Origin: GCA-2686265 sp036010965
Lineage (GTDB): Bacteria; Planctomycetota; UBA1135; GCA-002686595
Direction of reading: 5' to 3'
Length of the DNA stretch: 9,324 nt
NCBI GenBank assembly: GCA_036010965.1
Contig: DASCMO010000042.1
Location: forward strand, 1 to 9,324
A program made the position numbers and the translations under genes. Below are positions 1 through 6,965 of this stretch, piece by piece (positions within the stretch are counted from its first letter, which is position 1; every line of letters starts with the position of its first letter). The notes under the pieces were generated by a model. The model had not been told where the DNA came from. It ran no database searches and worked only from the letters and a program-made list of their open reading frames with translations.

Positions 1-131
1 GCTGTCCCTGTGCCAGCCACGGTGAGCGCGCTGAGGGCCTCCGCTCTGCGAAGAGGGCCGGTTGATGGCCAGCTGAGCCGTGTTCACCCAGAGGTTCTCC
101 TCGGGTACTGCAGCCCGTCACCTTGGAATAC
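1..131. other. Left-edge stretch with no recognised gene
   Basis: I see no gene I can support here. It lies just past the stop codon of the truncated hydrolase on the minus strand, where the rest of that gene would be expected. None of the three minus-strand frames continues with hydrolase-like sequence: two meet stops early and the third gives a low-complexity peptide with no recognisable motif. A minus-strand string resembling a tRNA D-arm (about 62-83) has no matching stem and was not accepted. The stretch may be unrelated DNA brought in by a rearrangement. Confidence 0.4.
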
Positions 132-485
132 CTATCCACTGAGGAAGCCCTCCGGCACCGCGTGCTTGTGGATGCGCTTGCAGAACCCGTGGAAGTCAAT
201 CGCACCCGTTCCACCGGGCAGGATCACGATCAGACCGTAGCCCTTCTTGGGCACCTTGGCTTCCTCGTCGTGACCGATCAGCACATAGCGCTTCTTCTCG
301 TTGCCCTTGGCGTAGTGATCCACGGCGGGGATGTTCGCCACATCCTCGACACCCTCGGTGGGCAGGCCTGACTCGGGGCGCGGGTCCTCACTCTCCTGGG
401 CGCGGACCACGGAAGCAGCGGTGAAGACCAGCACTCCGAGGCTCAACGCCAGGAAGCCGAGCGTGCGTGAGAGAGAGAGGTTCAT
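132..485 (-). pseudogene. Truncated secreted alpha/beta hydrolase, N-terminal part only
   Basis: The frame encodes 117 residues. Residues 1-30 form a Sec-type signal peptide: a short basic start, a long hydrophobic run (LGFLALSLGVLVFTAA) and a likely cut near VVRAQ. After a Pro/Glu-rich linker comes a stretch typical of the first strands of alpha/beta hydrolases of the esterase / PHB-depolymerase-like type: YVLIG, then GLIVILPGGTG (strand plus oxyanion-hole loop), then HGFCKRIHKHAVPEGFL. The frame then ends at TAG (forward 132-134). The family normally continues for some 150 residues or more with a GxSxGG nucleophile elbow and catalytic Asp and His, all absent here. It is therefore either a pseudogene or a gene cut by a rearrangement near 131. 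The start at 485 was chosen because it places the signal peptide at the N-terminus; an ATG at 494 is also possible. It is divergent from the operon and probably functionally unrelated. Confidence 0.65.
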
Positions 486-860
486 CGAGATCATCTCTGG
501 TGCGTGGAGTGGAGTGTGCTCTGCAACGGGAAGGAGAACCACGAGCCATGTGCTACTCACGGCAGCCAGATGATTTCCAACCCACCTGCGAAAGCGAAGG
601 CGGCCCTACAGGGCGAGCCGTCGCGGCCCCGTCGTGGCCTCCGCCGGTCGTGGGTTCCGAGTGGTCGGGCGCGGACGGTGGGGGAGACCGGGCGAGACGG
701 GAGCTCCGTCGGGGTGCTCGCGTGGCGAAGGCGTAGTCGAGGGTCTTGGGCCGGGAGAGGGGGACGGGGCCTCTCACGTCCTGCGAAGAACGCCCGTCGG
801 TGTTCCTGTCCGCGATGACCGCGCGGGCGCAGGCGCTCTGATTCCTGATCAGTCGCTCGC

Positions 861-887
861 GGGGCTCCTCCGGCTAGGAGGAGCCCC
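861..887. repeat. Perfect 10-bp inverted repeat (hairpin), terminator-like without U-tract
   Basis: The left arm GGGGCTCCTC (861-870) and right arm GAGGAGCCCC (878-887) are exact reverse complements around a 7-base loop, CGGCTAG. The stem is very GC-rich and would be stable in RNA of either strand. Neither strand has a run of T after the stem, so it is not a classic intrinsic terminator. It could still stop transcription, mark the end of a small RNA, or be a protein or recombination site. It lies midway in the gene-poor interval, about 560 bases before the cytochrome start. Confidence 0.7.
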
Positions 888-1314
888 ACCGGTGCGGAAG
901 TCCTCTCGTCGATGTCAGCCGCCAGGCTGGAGATCTGTCCCCGTTTGATCGCGACCTACAGGTGCGCCGGCGTGGCGTGTTCGGTCCCGCCGTGGATCCA
1001 CCTCGAAGACGTTCAAGGGGGAGGGGGAGACGCGCGCGGAACAGCGTGGAGGAATTGTGCGCAGGCGGCGGGGCAATAGGGCGTAGGCCGCGTTTCGGCG
1101 CTAGTCCAGGCCGGTTTCTCTGGTATCTAGTCCACTCGTGCCCCCCGGTAGATGAAGTCGGGCGCTGACCGTGACACCAATGAAACCGCAAGCCCATTCC
1201 TCTTCGCTTCAGTCCGAGAGAGGGACCCTGCGACAGCTGACCAGCTTGTGGCGGATGGCAGCTCCAGGCCGAGATCCAGCCTGCGACAGGCGGTCAGTGG
1301 GTGCACGAACGACA

Positions 1315-1339
1315 GGCTCGGAGCGGGACTCGAACCCGT
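1315..1339 (-). other. tRNA 3'-end-like fragment (T-arm plus acceptor strand), possible att remnant
   Basis: Read on the minus strand, CGGGTTCGAGTCCCG (1338-1324) is a T-arm: GTTCGAGTC carries the conserved TTC-A pattern, with four G-C/C-G pairs and one A-C mismatch at the base. The bases that follow could be the 3' acceptor strand (TCCGAGC). A full tRNA would need GCTCGGA about 50-60 bases further 5' on the minus strand (near 1380-1400), plus anticodon and D arms; I found none of these. So this is a fragment, not a tRNA gene. Integrating elements often use the 3' end of tRNA genes as attachment sites, so a scar is plausible. Chance resemblance cannot be excluded. Confidence 0.4.
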
Positions 1340-1353
1340 GGGCCAGGCCCTGT

Positions 1354-1363
1354 CCGGATCCGG
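1354..1363. repeat. 10-bp perfect palindrome upstream of the operon
   Basis: CCGGATCCGG equals its own reverse complement and sits about 90 bases before the ATG of the first operon gene. A dimeric regulator could bind such a site, but I recognise no known operator in it. Short GC palindromes are common in DNA of this composition, so functional meaning is doubtful. Confidence 0.2.
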
Positions 1364-1450
1364 GTGCGGATGTGCCCGATGCCACCTCCAGCGGGCCGTC
1401 ATCCGATCTACGCACTCGGCCGTCTTCCTCTCCTTGAGTCGGAATCCACC

Positions 1451-3073
1451 ATGAGAATCGTCAGGACTGGGTTGCTCACGTTGGCCGTCATCAGCGCCTC
1501 GGCGTTCCTCGTGGCAAAGGGTCGAGACCGGACCCCCGAAGCGCTGCCCGCCACCCCGAGCCCGGAGGTGATCCGCGATCTGGAGCGCGGGCGCGCTCTG
1601 TTCGACCGCCACTGTGCGGTCTGCCATGGCGCTGAGGGTGGCGGTGACGGGCAGGCCGCCTACCTCCTGCAGCCCGCTCCGCGAGACTTCACCAGCGGTC
1701 GCTTCCGCCTGATCTCGACCCAAAACGGAGTGCCGACGCAACGCGACCTCATCGCGACCATTCAACGCGGCATGCCTGGTTCGGCCATGCCTCCCTGGGG
1801 GTGGCTGGCTGAAGAGGACCTCTGGGGCCTCGCGCTCTACGTGCGCCACCTCGCCGTCGAGGGGCAGATCGCCAATCTGCTGGAGTGGGCCGAGGAGGAG
1901 GACGACGACCTGTCGCCGGCGGATGCGCGCGCCATCGTCAACGAACGAATGGTGCCTGGAGACCCCATCGAAGTGGGTGCCCCGGCAACGGGCGACCCGA
2001 TCTCGCTCCATGAAGGACAGCGGTTCTACTCGAAGGCCTGCGCGCCCTGCCACGGCACGGACGGCACCGGCAGCGGTGCGGTCAGCGAGGCCGGCAACCT
2101 GCGCAACGAGGACGGCACACCCAACTCTGCGCGCGACTTCACCGCCGGGATCTTCAAGGGCGGATCGACGCACGCCGACATCGTGCGGCGCGTTGTCGGC
2201 GGACTCCCCGGGAGCCCGATGCCGGCGACGAACTTCGACGATCAGGAACAGGTCGCCGCGCTGGCCGCCTACGTGCGCAGCATGATCCGACCCGGCGCCG
2301 AGGAGCGCGTCGTCCAGCGCCGCCGCACGGTCTCTGTCATGCGAGTACATGGCGAGGCTCCCACCAGTCCGGAGGACCCGAACTGGGCGCAGGCGGGCGG
2401 GGTCTGGATCACCTTGATGCCGCTCTGGTGGCGCGACCAACGCGTCGAAGGCGTGGTCGTGCGTGCGCTGCACGATGGCGATACCATCTCGTTCCGGCTC
2501 TCCTGGCGGGACGCCGCCCGCGACGGCGATCTGCTCGGGGCGCAGTCGTTCAGCGACTCGGCCGCGATCGAGATCTCGGTCGAGCGTGACCCGCCGCTGT
2601 TCGCCATGGGAACGACCGGGCATCCGGTCGATATCGCGCTGTGGCGCGCGGCCTGGGAAGCGGACGCACACGCCGCGCGCGGCATACGCGAGCGCTATCC
2701 CAACATGCTCGACGACTCCTTCCCCGATCGGCTCGGAGACCTGGGCGAGCAGTCGTTCACCGCCAGGGCGCTGGAGAACTCCGTGGCCCTGGCCGCGCGT
2801 CCGTCCGGTGCCGAAGCGCTGATGGCCGAAGGCTTCGGTACGGTTGGTCCGCGCGAACGGAACTCCTCTTCCTGGAGGGCACGCGGAACGTGGAGCGACG
2901 GCTACTGGGATGTCGTCTTCTCACGCTCGATGGCAACCGAGATCGAGGGGGAACCACCGCTCCTTCCCGGCCTGTCCGCCTTCCTCGCCTTCGCCGTCTG
3001 GGATGGTGCCTTCTCCGACAGGAATGGTCAGAAGGCCGTCAGCGTGTGGCACCGAGTCGAGGTTGCCCCCTAG
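1451..3073 (+). CDS. Gamma-type electron-transfer subunit: two cytochrome c domains fused to an EBDH-type haem b domain
   Basis: The protein has 540 residues. Residues 1-24 form a Sec signal or uncleaved N-terminal anchor (MRIVRTGLLTLAVISASAFL), placing it in the periplasm. Two class I cytochrome c domains follow: CAVCH at 55-59 with candidate distal Met108 or Met113 (RGMPGSAMP), and CAPCH at 197-201 with candidate Met257 (GLPGSPMP). An acidic linker (EEEDDD, 148-153) separates them. Residues about 305-540 match the ethylbenzene dehydrogenase-related haem-binding domain (gamma subunit family); the likely haem b ligands are Met386 (in FAMGTTGHPVDIALW) and Lys528 (in NGQKAVSVW), by analogy with EBDH gamma. 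Role inferred: relay between the beta-subunit clusters and a soluble cytochrome or oxidase. The ATG at 1451 has only a weak GGA ribosome site 7 bases upstream, but an in-frame ATG at 1301 would bury the signal peptide. Alpha follows after 58 bases. Confidence 0.88.
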   Translation: MRIVRTGLLTLAVISASAFLVAKGRDRTPEALPATPSPEVIRDLERGRALFDRHCAVCHGAEGGGDGQAAYLLQPAPRDFTSGRFRLISTQNGVPTQRDLIATIQRGMPGSAMPPWGWLAEEDLWGLALYVRHLAVEGQIANLLEWAEEEDDDLSPADARAIVNERMVPGDPIEVGAPATGDPISLHEGQRFYSKACAPCHGTDGTGSGAVSEAGNLRNEDGTPNSARDFTAGIFKGGSTHADIVRRVVGGLPGSPMPATNFDDQEQVAALAAYVRSMIRPGAEERVVQRRRTVSVMRVHGEAPTSPEDPNWAQAGGVWITLMPLWWRDQRVEGVVVRALHDGDTISFRLSWRDAARDGDLLGAQSFSDSAAIEISVERDPPLFAMGTTGHPVDIALWRAAWEADAHAARGIRERYPNMLDDSFPDRLGDLGEQSFTARALENSVALAARPSGAEALMAEGFGTVGPRERNSSSWRARGTWSDGYWDVVFSRSMATEIEGEPPLLPGLSAFLAFAVWDGAFSDRNGQKAVSVWHRVEVAP

Positions 3074-3116
3074 GGGCCAGGTCATGGAATCCCACGATCC
3101 CGAGCACAAGTTCGTT

Positions 3117-3134
3117 GAAAGGAGCCTTCCGGTG
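3117..3134 (+). promoter_or_regulatory. Ribosome binding site deciding a GTG start for the alpha subunit
   Basis: GAAAGGAG (3117-3124) is a near-ideal Shine-Dalgarno sequence, seven bases before GTG at 3132-3134. The alternative in-frame ATG at 3084 has only AGGGG, overlapping the preceding stop codon. The GTG start also puts the twin-arginine pair at residues 13-14, the usual place in a Tat signal, so I prefer it. Confidence 0.7.
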
Positions 3135-6100
3135 ATTTCCGACCCCACATCCGATCCGCGCCACTCACGCCGCGATTTTCTTGCGCTGTTGTCCAGCGGC
3201 GCCGCTGTTGCGGCGACCCCGCTCGACGCGCTCGCCGGTGCTCTCGCGCCGCTCCCGGAGATCGAGAACCCGCTCGCCTTCTACCCCGGCCGCGACTGGG
3301 AGAAGGCCTATCGCGATCAGTATGCCTATGACCGCACGTTCACCTGGATCTGCGCACCCAACGATACACACATGTGCCGCATGCGCGCTTTCGTGCGCAA
3401 CGGCGTGATGGTGCGTTCGGAGCAGAACTACGACAGCGACCGGGTCAGCGACCTCTACGGCAACTACACCACCCAGGCGTGGAACCCGCGCGGCTGCCCG
3501 AAGGGTTACACCTTCCAGCGCCGCGTCTACGGGCCGTTCCGGCTCAAGGGCCCGGTCGTGCGCAAGGGTTGGAAAGAGTGGGCAGACGCTGGTTACCCGT
3601 CCTTGTCCGACAAGCCCGAGCTGCGCAAGAAGTACCGCTTCGACGACCGTGGCAACGACGATTTCGTGCGTGTGAGCTGGGACGAGGTCTCCGATTACGT
3701 CGCTGGCGGATTGCTCGCGATCGGCGAGACCTACAGCGGAGACGAGGGCCGCCGCAGGCTCGAGAAGGACGGCTACGAGCAGGAGATGTTCACTCACTGG
3801 GGCGGTGCCGGGACGCGCACGATGAAGATCGGCTCGAACCTCCCGCTGCACGGCCTGGTCGGGAAGTTCGGGCTCTTCCGCTTCGCGAACATGACCGCGC
3901 TGATAGACCACCACGTGCGCGGGAAGGAGGCCGATGAGGCCCTCGGCTGCCGCGAGTGGACCGAGTACACGTGGCGCGGGGATCAGGCACCGGGGCAACC
4001 CTTCGTTCACGGCCTGCAGACGTCCGACATAGACATGAGCGACCTGCGCTTCTCGAAGCTGACGATCCAGATCGGCAAGAACCTGATCGAGAACAAGATG
4101 GCCGACTCGCACTGGCTGGTCGAGCTGATGGAGCGGGGCGGCCGGATCGTCGTCATCTCTCCCGACTACAGCGCGCCGTCGGCCAAGGCGGACTACTGGA
4201 TCGGATGCCGGCCGGGGCTGTCGGACACATCGATCCTCCTCGGGGTGACGAAGATCCTGATCGACCGCGGGTGGATCGACCGCGACTTCGTGCAGCGCTT
4301 CACCGACTTCCCGCTCCTGGTGCGGACCGACAACCTGCGGCGGCTGCGGCCCGAGGACGTGATCCCCGGCTACCGCCAGAAGGACCTGCGCGGCGGGCCG
4401 TCCTACGAGCGGCAGGCGATCACCGACGAGCAACGCGAGCAAGTTGGCGACTTCACGGTCTATGACACCACCCTGGACAAGGTCGTCGCCGTCAGCAGGG
4501 ACGACGTCGGACGTAAGGCCAACATGAGCGCTGCCCTCGAGGGCGTCTTCTCGGTCCAGACGGTCGACGGCGAGCGCATCGAAGTCATGCCCGTGCTCGA
4601 GATGTACCGCCGCCACCTGGCGGACTACGGCCTCGACACGGTCGCCGAGATCTCCGGCGCTGATTCCGCGCTCGTCGAGCGCCTGGCGAAGGACATCTGG
4701 GACGTGACCCAGGCCGGAGGCCCGGTCTCGATCCACCACGGCGAAGGCACGAACCACTACTTCCACGGCACCCTCCACAACCGCGCTTGCTGGCTGCCGA
4801 TGATGCTGACTGGGAACATCGGCAAGCACGGCGCGGGCGTCTTCACCTGGGCGGGCAACTACAAGGGTGCGCTGTTCCAGGCATCTCCCTGGTCGGGACC
4901 CGGGGCGGGCGCCTACTCGCACGAGGACCCCTTCGCGCCTGTGCTCGACGAGAACGCGACGATCACGAAGAAGGAGATCCGCAAGACCGTGAAGGGCGAG
5001 GACGTTGCCTTCTGGGGCCACGGGGACCGGCCGCTCGTGGTTGAGACGCCTGAGGGACGCAAGGTCTTCACTGGGGAGACGCACATGCCCTCGCCTACCA
5101 AGCTGATGTGGTACAGCAATGCGAACCTCATCAACCAGGCGAAGTGGGTCTATGAGTTGATCGTCAACGTCTTCCCCAAGATCGACATGATCGTCGATCA
5201 GCAGGTGGAGTTCACTGCCTCGGCCGAGTACTCCGACGTCGTTCTGCCGGCGAACTCCTGGGTCGAGTTCGAGGACCTCGAGATCGGCGGCTCCTGCTCC
5301 AATCCGTTCCTGCAACTCTGGGGCGGCAACGGCATAGCGCCGCTGCACGACTCGCGCGACGACGCCGAGATCTTCGCGGGCGTTGGCCGCGCGCTCGCGA
5401 GAAAGACGGGCGACCGGCGCTTCGCGGACTACTGGAAGTTCATCACCGAGAAGAAAGCGCGAGTCTACATTCAGCGCGTCCTCGACTCGTGCACGACCAC
5501 GACGGGCCCCAAGGGCTCCTACCAGGTCGACGACCTCCAGGCCGGCAAGTACGGCGGCGAGCCCGGCGCAGCGCTCATGCTGTTCCGCACTTATCCGCGG
5601 GTTCCATTCGTCGAGCAGGTTGAGGACGACGAGCCTTTCTTCACGGACACCGGACGGCTCTGCGCCTACTGCGACCTGCCTGAGGCGATCGATTACGGTG
5701 AGAACCTGATCGTCCACCGCGAGGGGACCGAGGCGACGCCCTACCTGCCGAACGTGATCGTCTCCTCGAGCCCGTACGTGCGCCCGAAGAGCTACGGCAT
5801 CCCACCCGACGAGATGGACCCGGACCTGCGCACCGTGCGCAACCTCAAGCTGCCCTGGGACGCCGTGAAGCAGACGAAGAACCCGCTCTGGGAGGAGGGC
5901 TACCGCTTCTTCTGCTCGACGCCCAAGAGCCGCCACACGACCCACTCCTCCTGGTCCACGGTCGACTGGCATTGGATCTGGAGCTCCGACTTCGGCGACC
6001 CGTACCGCCACGACAAGCGCGACCCCGGCACCGGGGACCGGCAGATCCAGATGAACCCGCTCGCCGCGCGCGAGTTGGGCCTCGCCGAGGGTGACTACGT

Positions 6101-6626
6101 GTGGGTGGATGCCAACTCGGCCGACCGGCCCTTCCGCGGCGCGCGCGCCGACGACCCGCGCACGAAGGCCTTCCGCTGCATGGTGCGTCTCAAGGTCAAT
6201 CCGTCACTTCCGTACGAGATGACGATCATGAAGCACACGGGGTGGATCGCGACCGAGCGCACGGTCAAGGCCCACGAATCCCGCGCGGACGGCAAGGCGA
6301 TCTCGGAGAGCACCGGTTATCAGTCGAACTACCGCTACGGCTCGCACCAGAGCATCACGCGGAACTGGCTGATGCCGATGCATCAGACCGACACACTCTT
6401 CCACAAGAAGACCGGTGCGGTCGGTTTCGTCTTCGGCTTCGCCATCGACAACCACGGCGTCAACACCGTGCCCAAGGAGACGCTGGTGAAGATCACCAAG
6501 GCCGAACCCGGTGGCGAGGGCGGCGAGGGGCTCTGGTACCACGCCGGGAGCGGGCGCTCCCCAGGCAATCCGAACGAGGACATGCGTCGCTACCTGGCCG
6601 GCACCCTGACGAGCGTGGAGGACTGA
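3132..6626 (+). CDS. nxrA: Molybdopterin catalytic alpha subunit, NxrA / extracytoplasmic NarG-like, Tat-exported
   Basis: The protein is 1164 residues, the size of NarG/NxrA-type type II DMSO reductase catalytic subunits, which bind Mo-bis-MGD and one FeS cluster. A Tat signal opens it: S12-R-R-D-F-L then a hydrophobic run to about 38. The FS0 motif reads C74-x3-D78-x3-C82 and C122 (RGCPKG), so an Asp takes the place of the second Cys of NarG's HxxxCxxxC and a Cys takes the place of the His. Conserved blocks include VSWDEV (181-186), GDQAPGQPFVHGLQTSD (283-299, where Asp284 is the candidate Mo ligand), IQIGKNLIENKM (312-323), VLPANSWVEFED (704-715) and a C-terminal molybdopterin-dinucleotide domain (about 965-1125). 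Role: oxygen-atom transfer, probably nitrite/nitrate, on the outer face of the membrane. The nxrA symbol rests mainly on the beta partner; nitrate or chlorate reductase is possible. Confidence 0.85.
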   Translation: MISDPTSDPRHSRRDFLALLSSGAAVAATPLDALAGALAPLPEIENPLAFYPGRDWEKAYRDQYAYDRTFTWICAPNDTHMCRMRAFVRNGVMVRSEQNYDSDRVSDLYGNYTTQAWNPRGCPKGYTFQRRVYGPFRLKGPVVRKGWKEWADAGYPSLSDKPELRKKYRFDDRGNDDFVRVSWDEVSDYVAGGLLAIGETYSGDEGRRRLEKDGYEQEMFTHWGGAGTRTMKIGSNLPLHGLVGKFGLFRFANMTALIDHHVRGKEADEALGCREWTEYTWRGDQAPGQPFVHGLQTSDIDMSDLRFSKLTIQIGKNLIENKMADSHWLVELMERGGRIVVISPDYSAPSAKADYWIGCRPGLSDTSILLGVTKILIDRGWIDRDFVQRFTDFPLLVRTDNLRRLRPEDVIPGYRQKDLRGGPSYERQAITDEQREQVGDFTVYDTTLDKVVAVSRDDVGRKANMSAALEGVFSVQTVDGERIEVMPVLEMYRRHLADYGLDTVAEISGADSALVERLAKDIWDVTQAGGPVSIHHGEGTNHYFHGTLHNRACWLPMMLTGNIGKHGAGVFTWAGNYKGALFQASPWSGPGAGAYSHEDPFAPVLDENATITKKEIRKTVKGEDVAFWGHGDRPLVVETPEGRKVFTGETHMPSPTKLMWYSNANLINQAKWVYELIVNVFPKIDMIVDQQVEFTASAEYSDVVLPANSWVEFEDLEIGGSCSNPFLQLWGGNGIAPLHDSRDDAEIFAGVGRALARKTGDRRFADYWKFITEKKARVYIQRVLDSCTTTTGPKGSYQVDDLQAGKYGGEPGAALMLFRTYPRVPFVEQVEDDEPFFTDTGRLCAYCDLPEAIDYGENLIVHREGTEATPYLPNVIVSSSPYVRPKSYGIPPDEMDPDLRTVRNLKLPWDAVKQTKNPLWEEGYRFFCSTPKSRHTTHSSWSTVDWHWIWSSDFGDPYRHDKRDPGTGDRQIQMNPLAARELGLAEGDYVWVDANSADRPFRGARADDPRTKAFRCMVRLKVNPSLPYEMTIMKHTGWIATERTVKAHESRADGKAISESTGYQSNYRYGSHQSITRNWLMPMHQTDTLFHKKTGAVGFVFGFAIDNHGVNTVPKETLVKITKAEPGGEGGEGLWYHAGSGRSPGNPNEDMRRYLAGTLTSVED

Positions 6627-6630
6627 GGTG
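6617..6630 (+). promoter_or_regulatory. Ribosome binding site inside the alpha 3' end, GTG start of the small protein
   Basis: GGAGG (6617-6621) lies within the last codons of the alpha gene, six bases before GTG at 6628-6630. The alpha stop TGA (6624-6626) sits between the ribosome site and the start, an arrangement that favours translational coupling of the small protein to alpha. Confidence 0.65.
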
Positions 6631-6960
6631 AGCGAGCACCCCAAGAACCGACCGGCTGAGCTCGCCGACCCGCTCACGATGACCGCCAGCGGTGTCGAAG
6701 GCGACCCGCTGCTGATGCTCGACTGCCTCGTCGAGGAGTACTCCCGCATGGGAATCGACGCGGAGCAGATCGTCGAGTTGTTCGAGACCCCTGAGTTCCT
6801 GGCCACCCATGGGCTGCGCGGCCACTTCGGTGCCGAGGCAACCCGTGACCGTGTGCGGCAGGTTCTCTCCCGGTGCGGAGTCCTACGCGTCCGGACGACC
6901 GTCGTCCCTGCCCTCGATCCCAGTACCGATTGCGACCCCAGCAACTGTCAACGGAGCTAA
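6628..6960 (+). CDS. Small conserved-looking protein between alpha and beta, function unknown
   Basis: I cannot name this 110-residue protein. It has no signal peptide or membrane segment, so it should be cytoplasmic. Residues about 25-88 look like a compact helical domain: DPLLMLDCLVEEYSRMGIDAEQIVELF, then THGLRGHFG, then RDRVRQVLSRCGVLRVRTTVV. The last residues (STDCDPSNCQRS) hold a C-x4-C pair. Its GTG start is one base after the alpha stop and has a strong GGAGG ribosome site; beta begins five bases after its stop. This tight placement between the two core subunits, its codon use matching the neighbours and its well-formed ribosome site argue that it is a real gene. A role in assembly, cluster insertion or regulation of the complex is inference only. 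It is unlike NarJ/TorD chaperones, one of which is already encoded downstream. Confidence 0.8.
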   Translation: MSEHPKNRPAELADPLTMTASGVEGDPLLMLDCLVEEYSRMGIDAEQIVELFETPEFLATHGLRGHFGAEATRDRVRQVLSRCGVLRVRTTVVPALDPSTDCDPSNCQRS

Positions 6961-6965
6961 GCGCG

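Larger units (their letters stand above)
486..1450. other. Long intergenic region without a convincing gene
   Basis: About 965 bases lie between the divergent hydrolase fragment and the cytochrome gene. Open frames exist on both strands, but they are Arg/Pro/Gly-rich, lack good ribosome sites and resemble no family I know, so I treat them as chance frames in high-GC DNA. The region holds a perfect 10-bp inverted repeat (861-887), an 8-bp palindrome CTGATCAG (845-852), a small stem CAGCC/GGCTG near 917-930, a tRNA-3'-end-like segment on the minus strand (1315-1339) and the palindrome CCGGATCCGG (1354-1363). The operon promoter should lie here, but I found no clear -35/-10 pair, sigma-54 site or FNR box. 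Confidence 0.5.

Noticed and set aside
62..83. Minus-strand GGCTCAGCTGG resembling a tRNA D-arm
   Set aside because: No D-stem partner, anticodon arm or T-arm at the right distances.
1301..1450. N-terminal extension of the cytochrome from ATG 1301
   Set aside because: It would put 50 Arg/Pro-rich residues before a clear signal peptide, and there is no ribosome site.
486..1450. Several 70-110 codon open frames on both strands
   Set aside because: Low-complexity Arg/Pro/Gly peptides without ribosome sites, mutually overlapping in different frames; typical of non-coding GC-rich DNA.
1127..2671. Minus-strand open frame of 514 codons opposite the cytochrome gene
   Set aside because: It overlaps the well-supported haem domains, is Arg/Ala-rich and resembles nothing known.
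3084..3131. ATG 3084 as start of the alpha subunit
   Set aside because: Possible, but its ribosome site is poorer than the GAAAGGAG before GTG 3132, and it moves the Tat motif away from the N-terminus.
3165..6011. A very long minus-strand open frame opposite the alpha gene (948 codons)
   Set aside because: It is the antisense shadow of a high-GC gene whose plus-strand protein has clear domains; the antisense protein has no recognisable motif.
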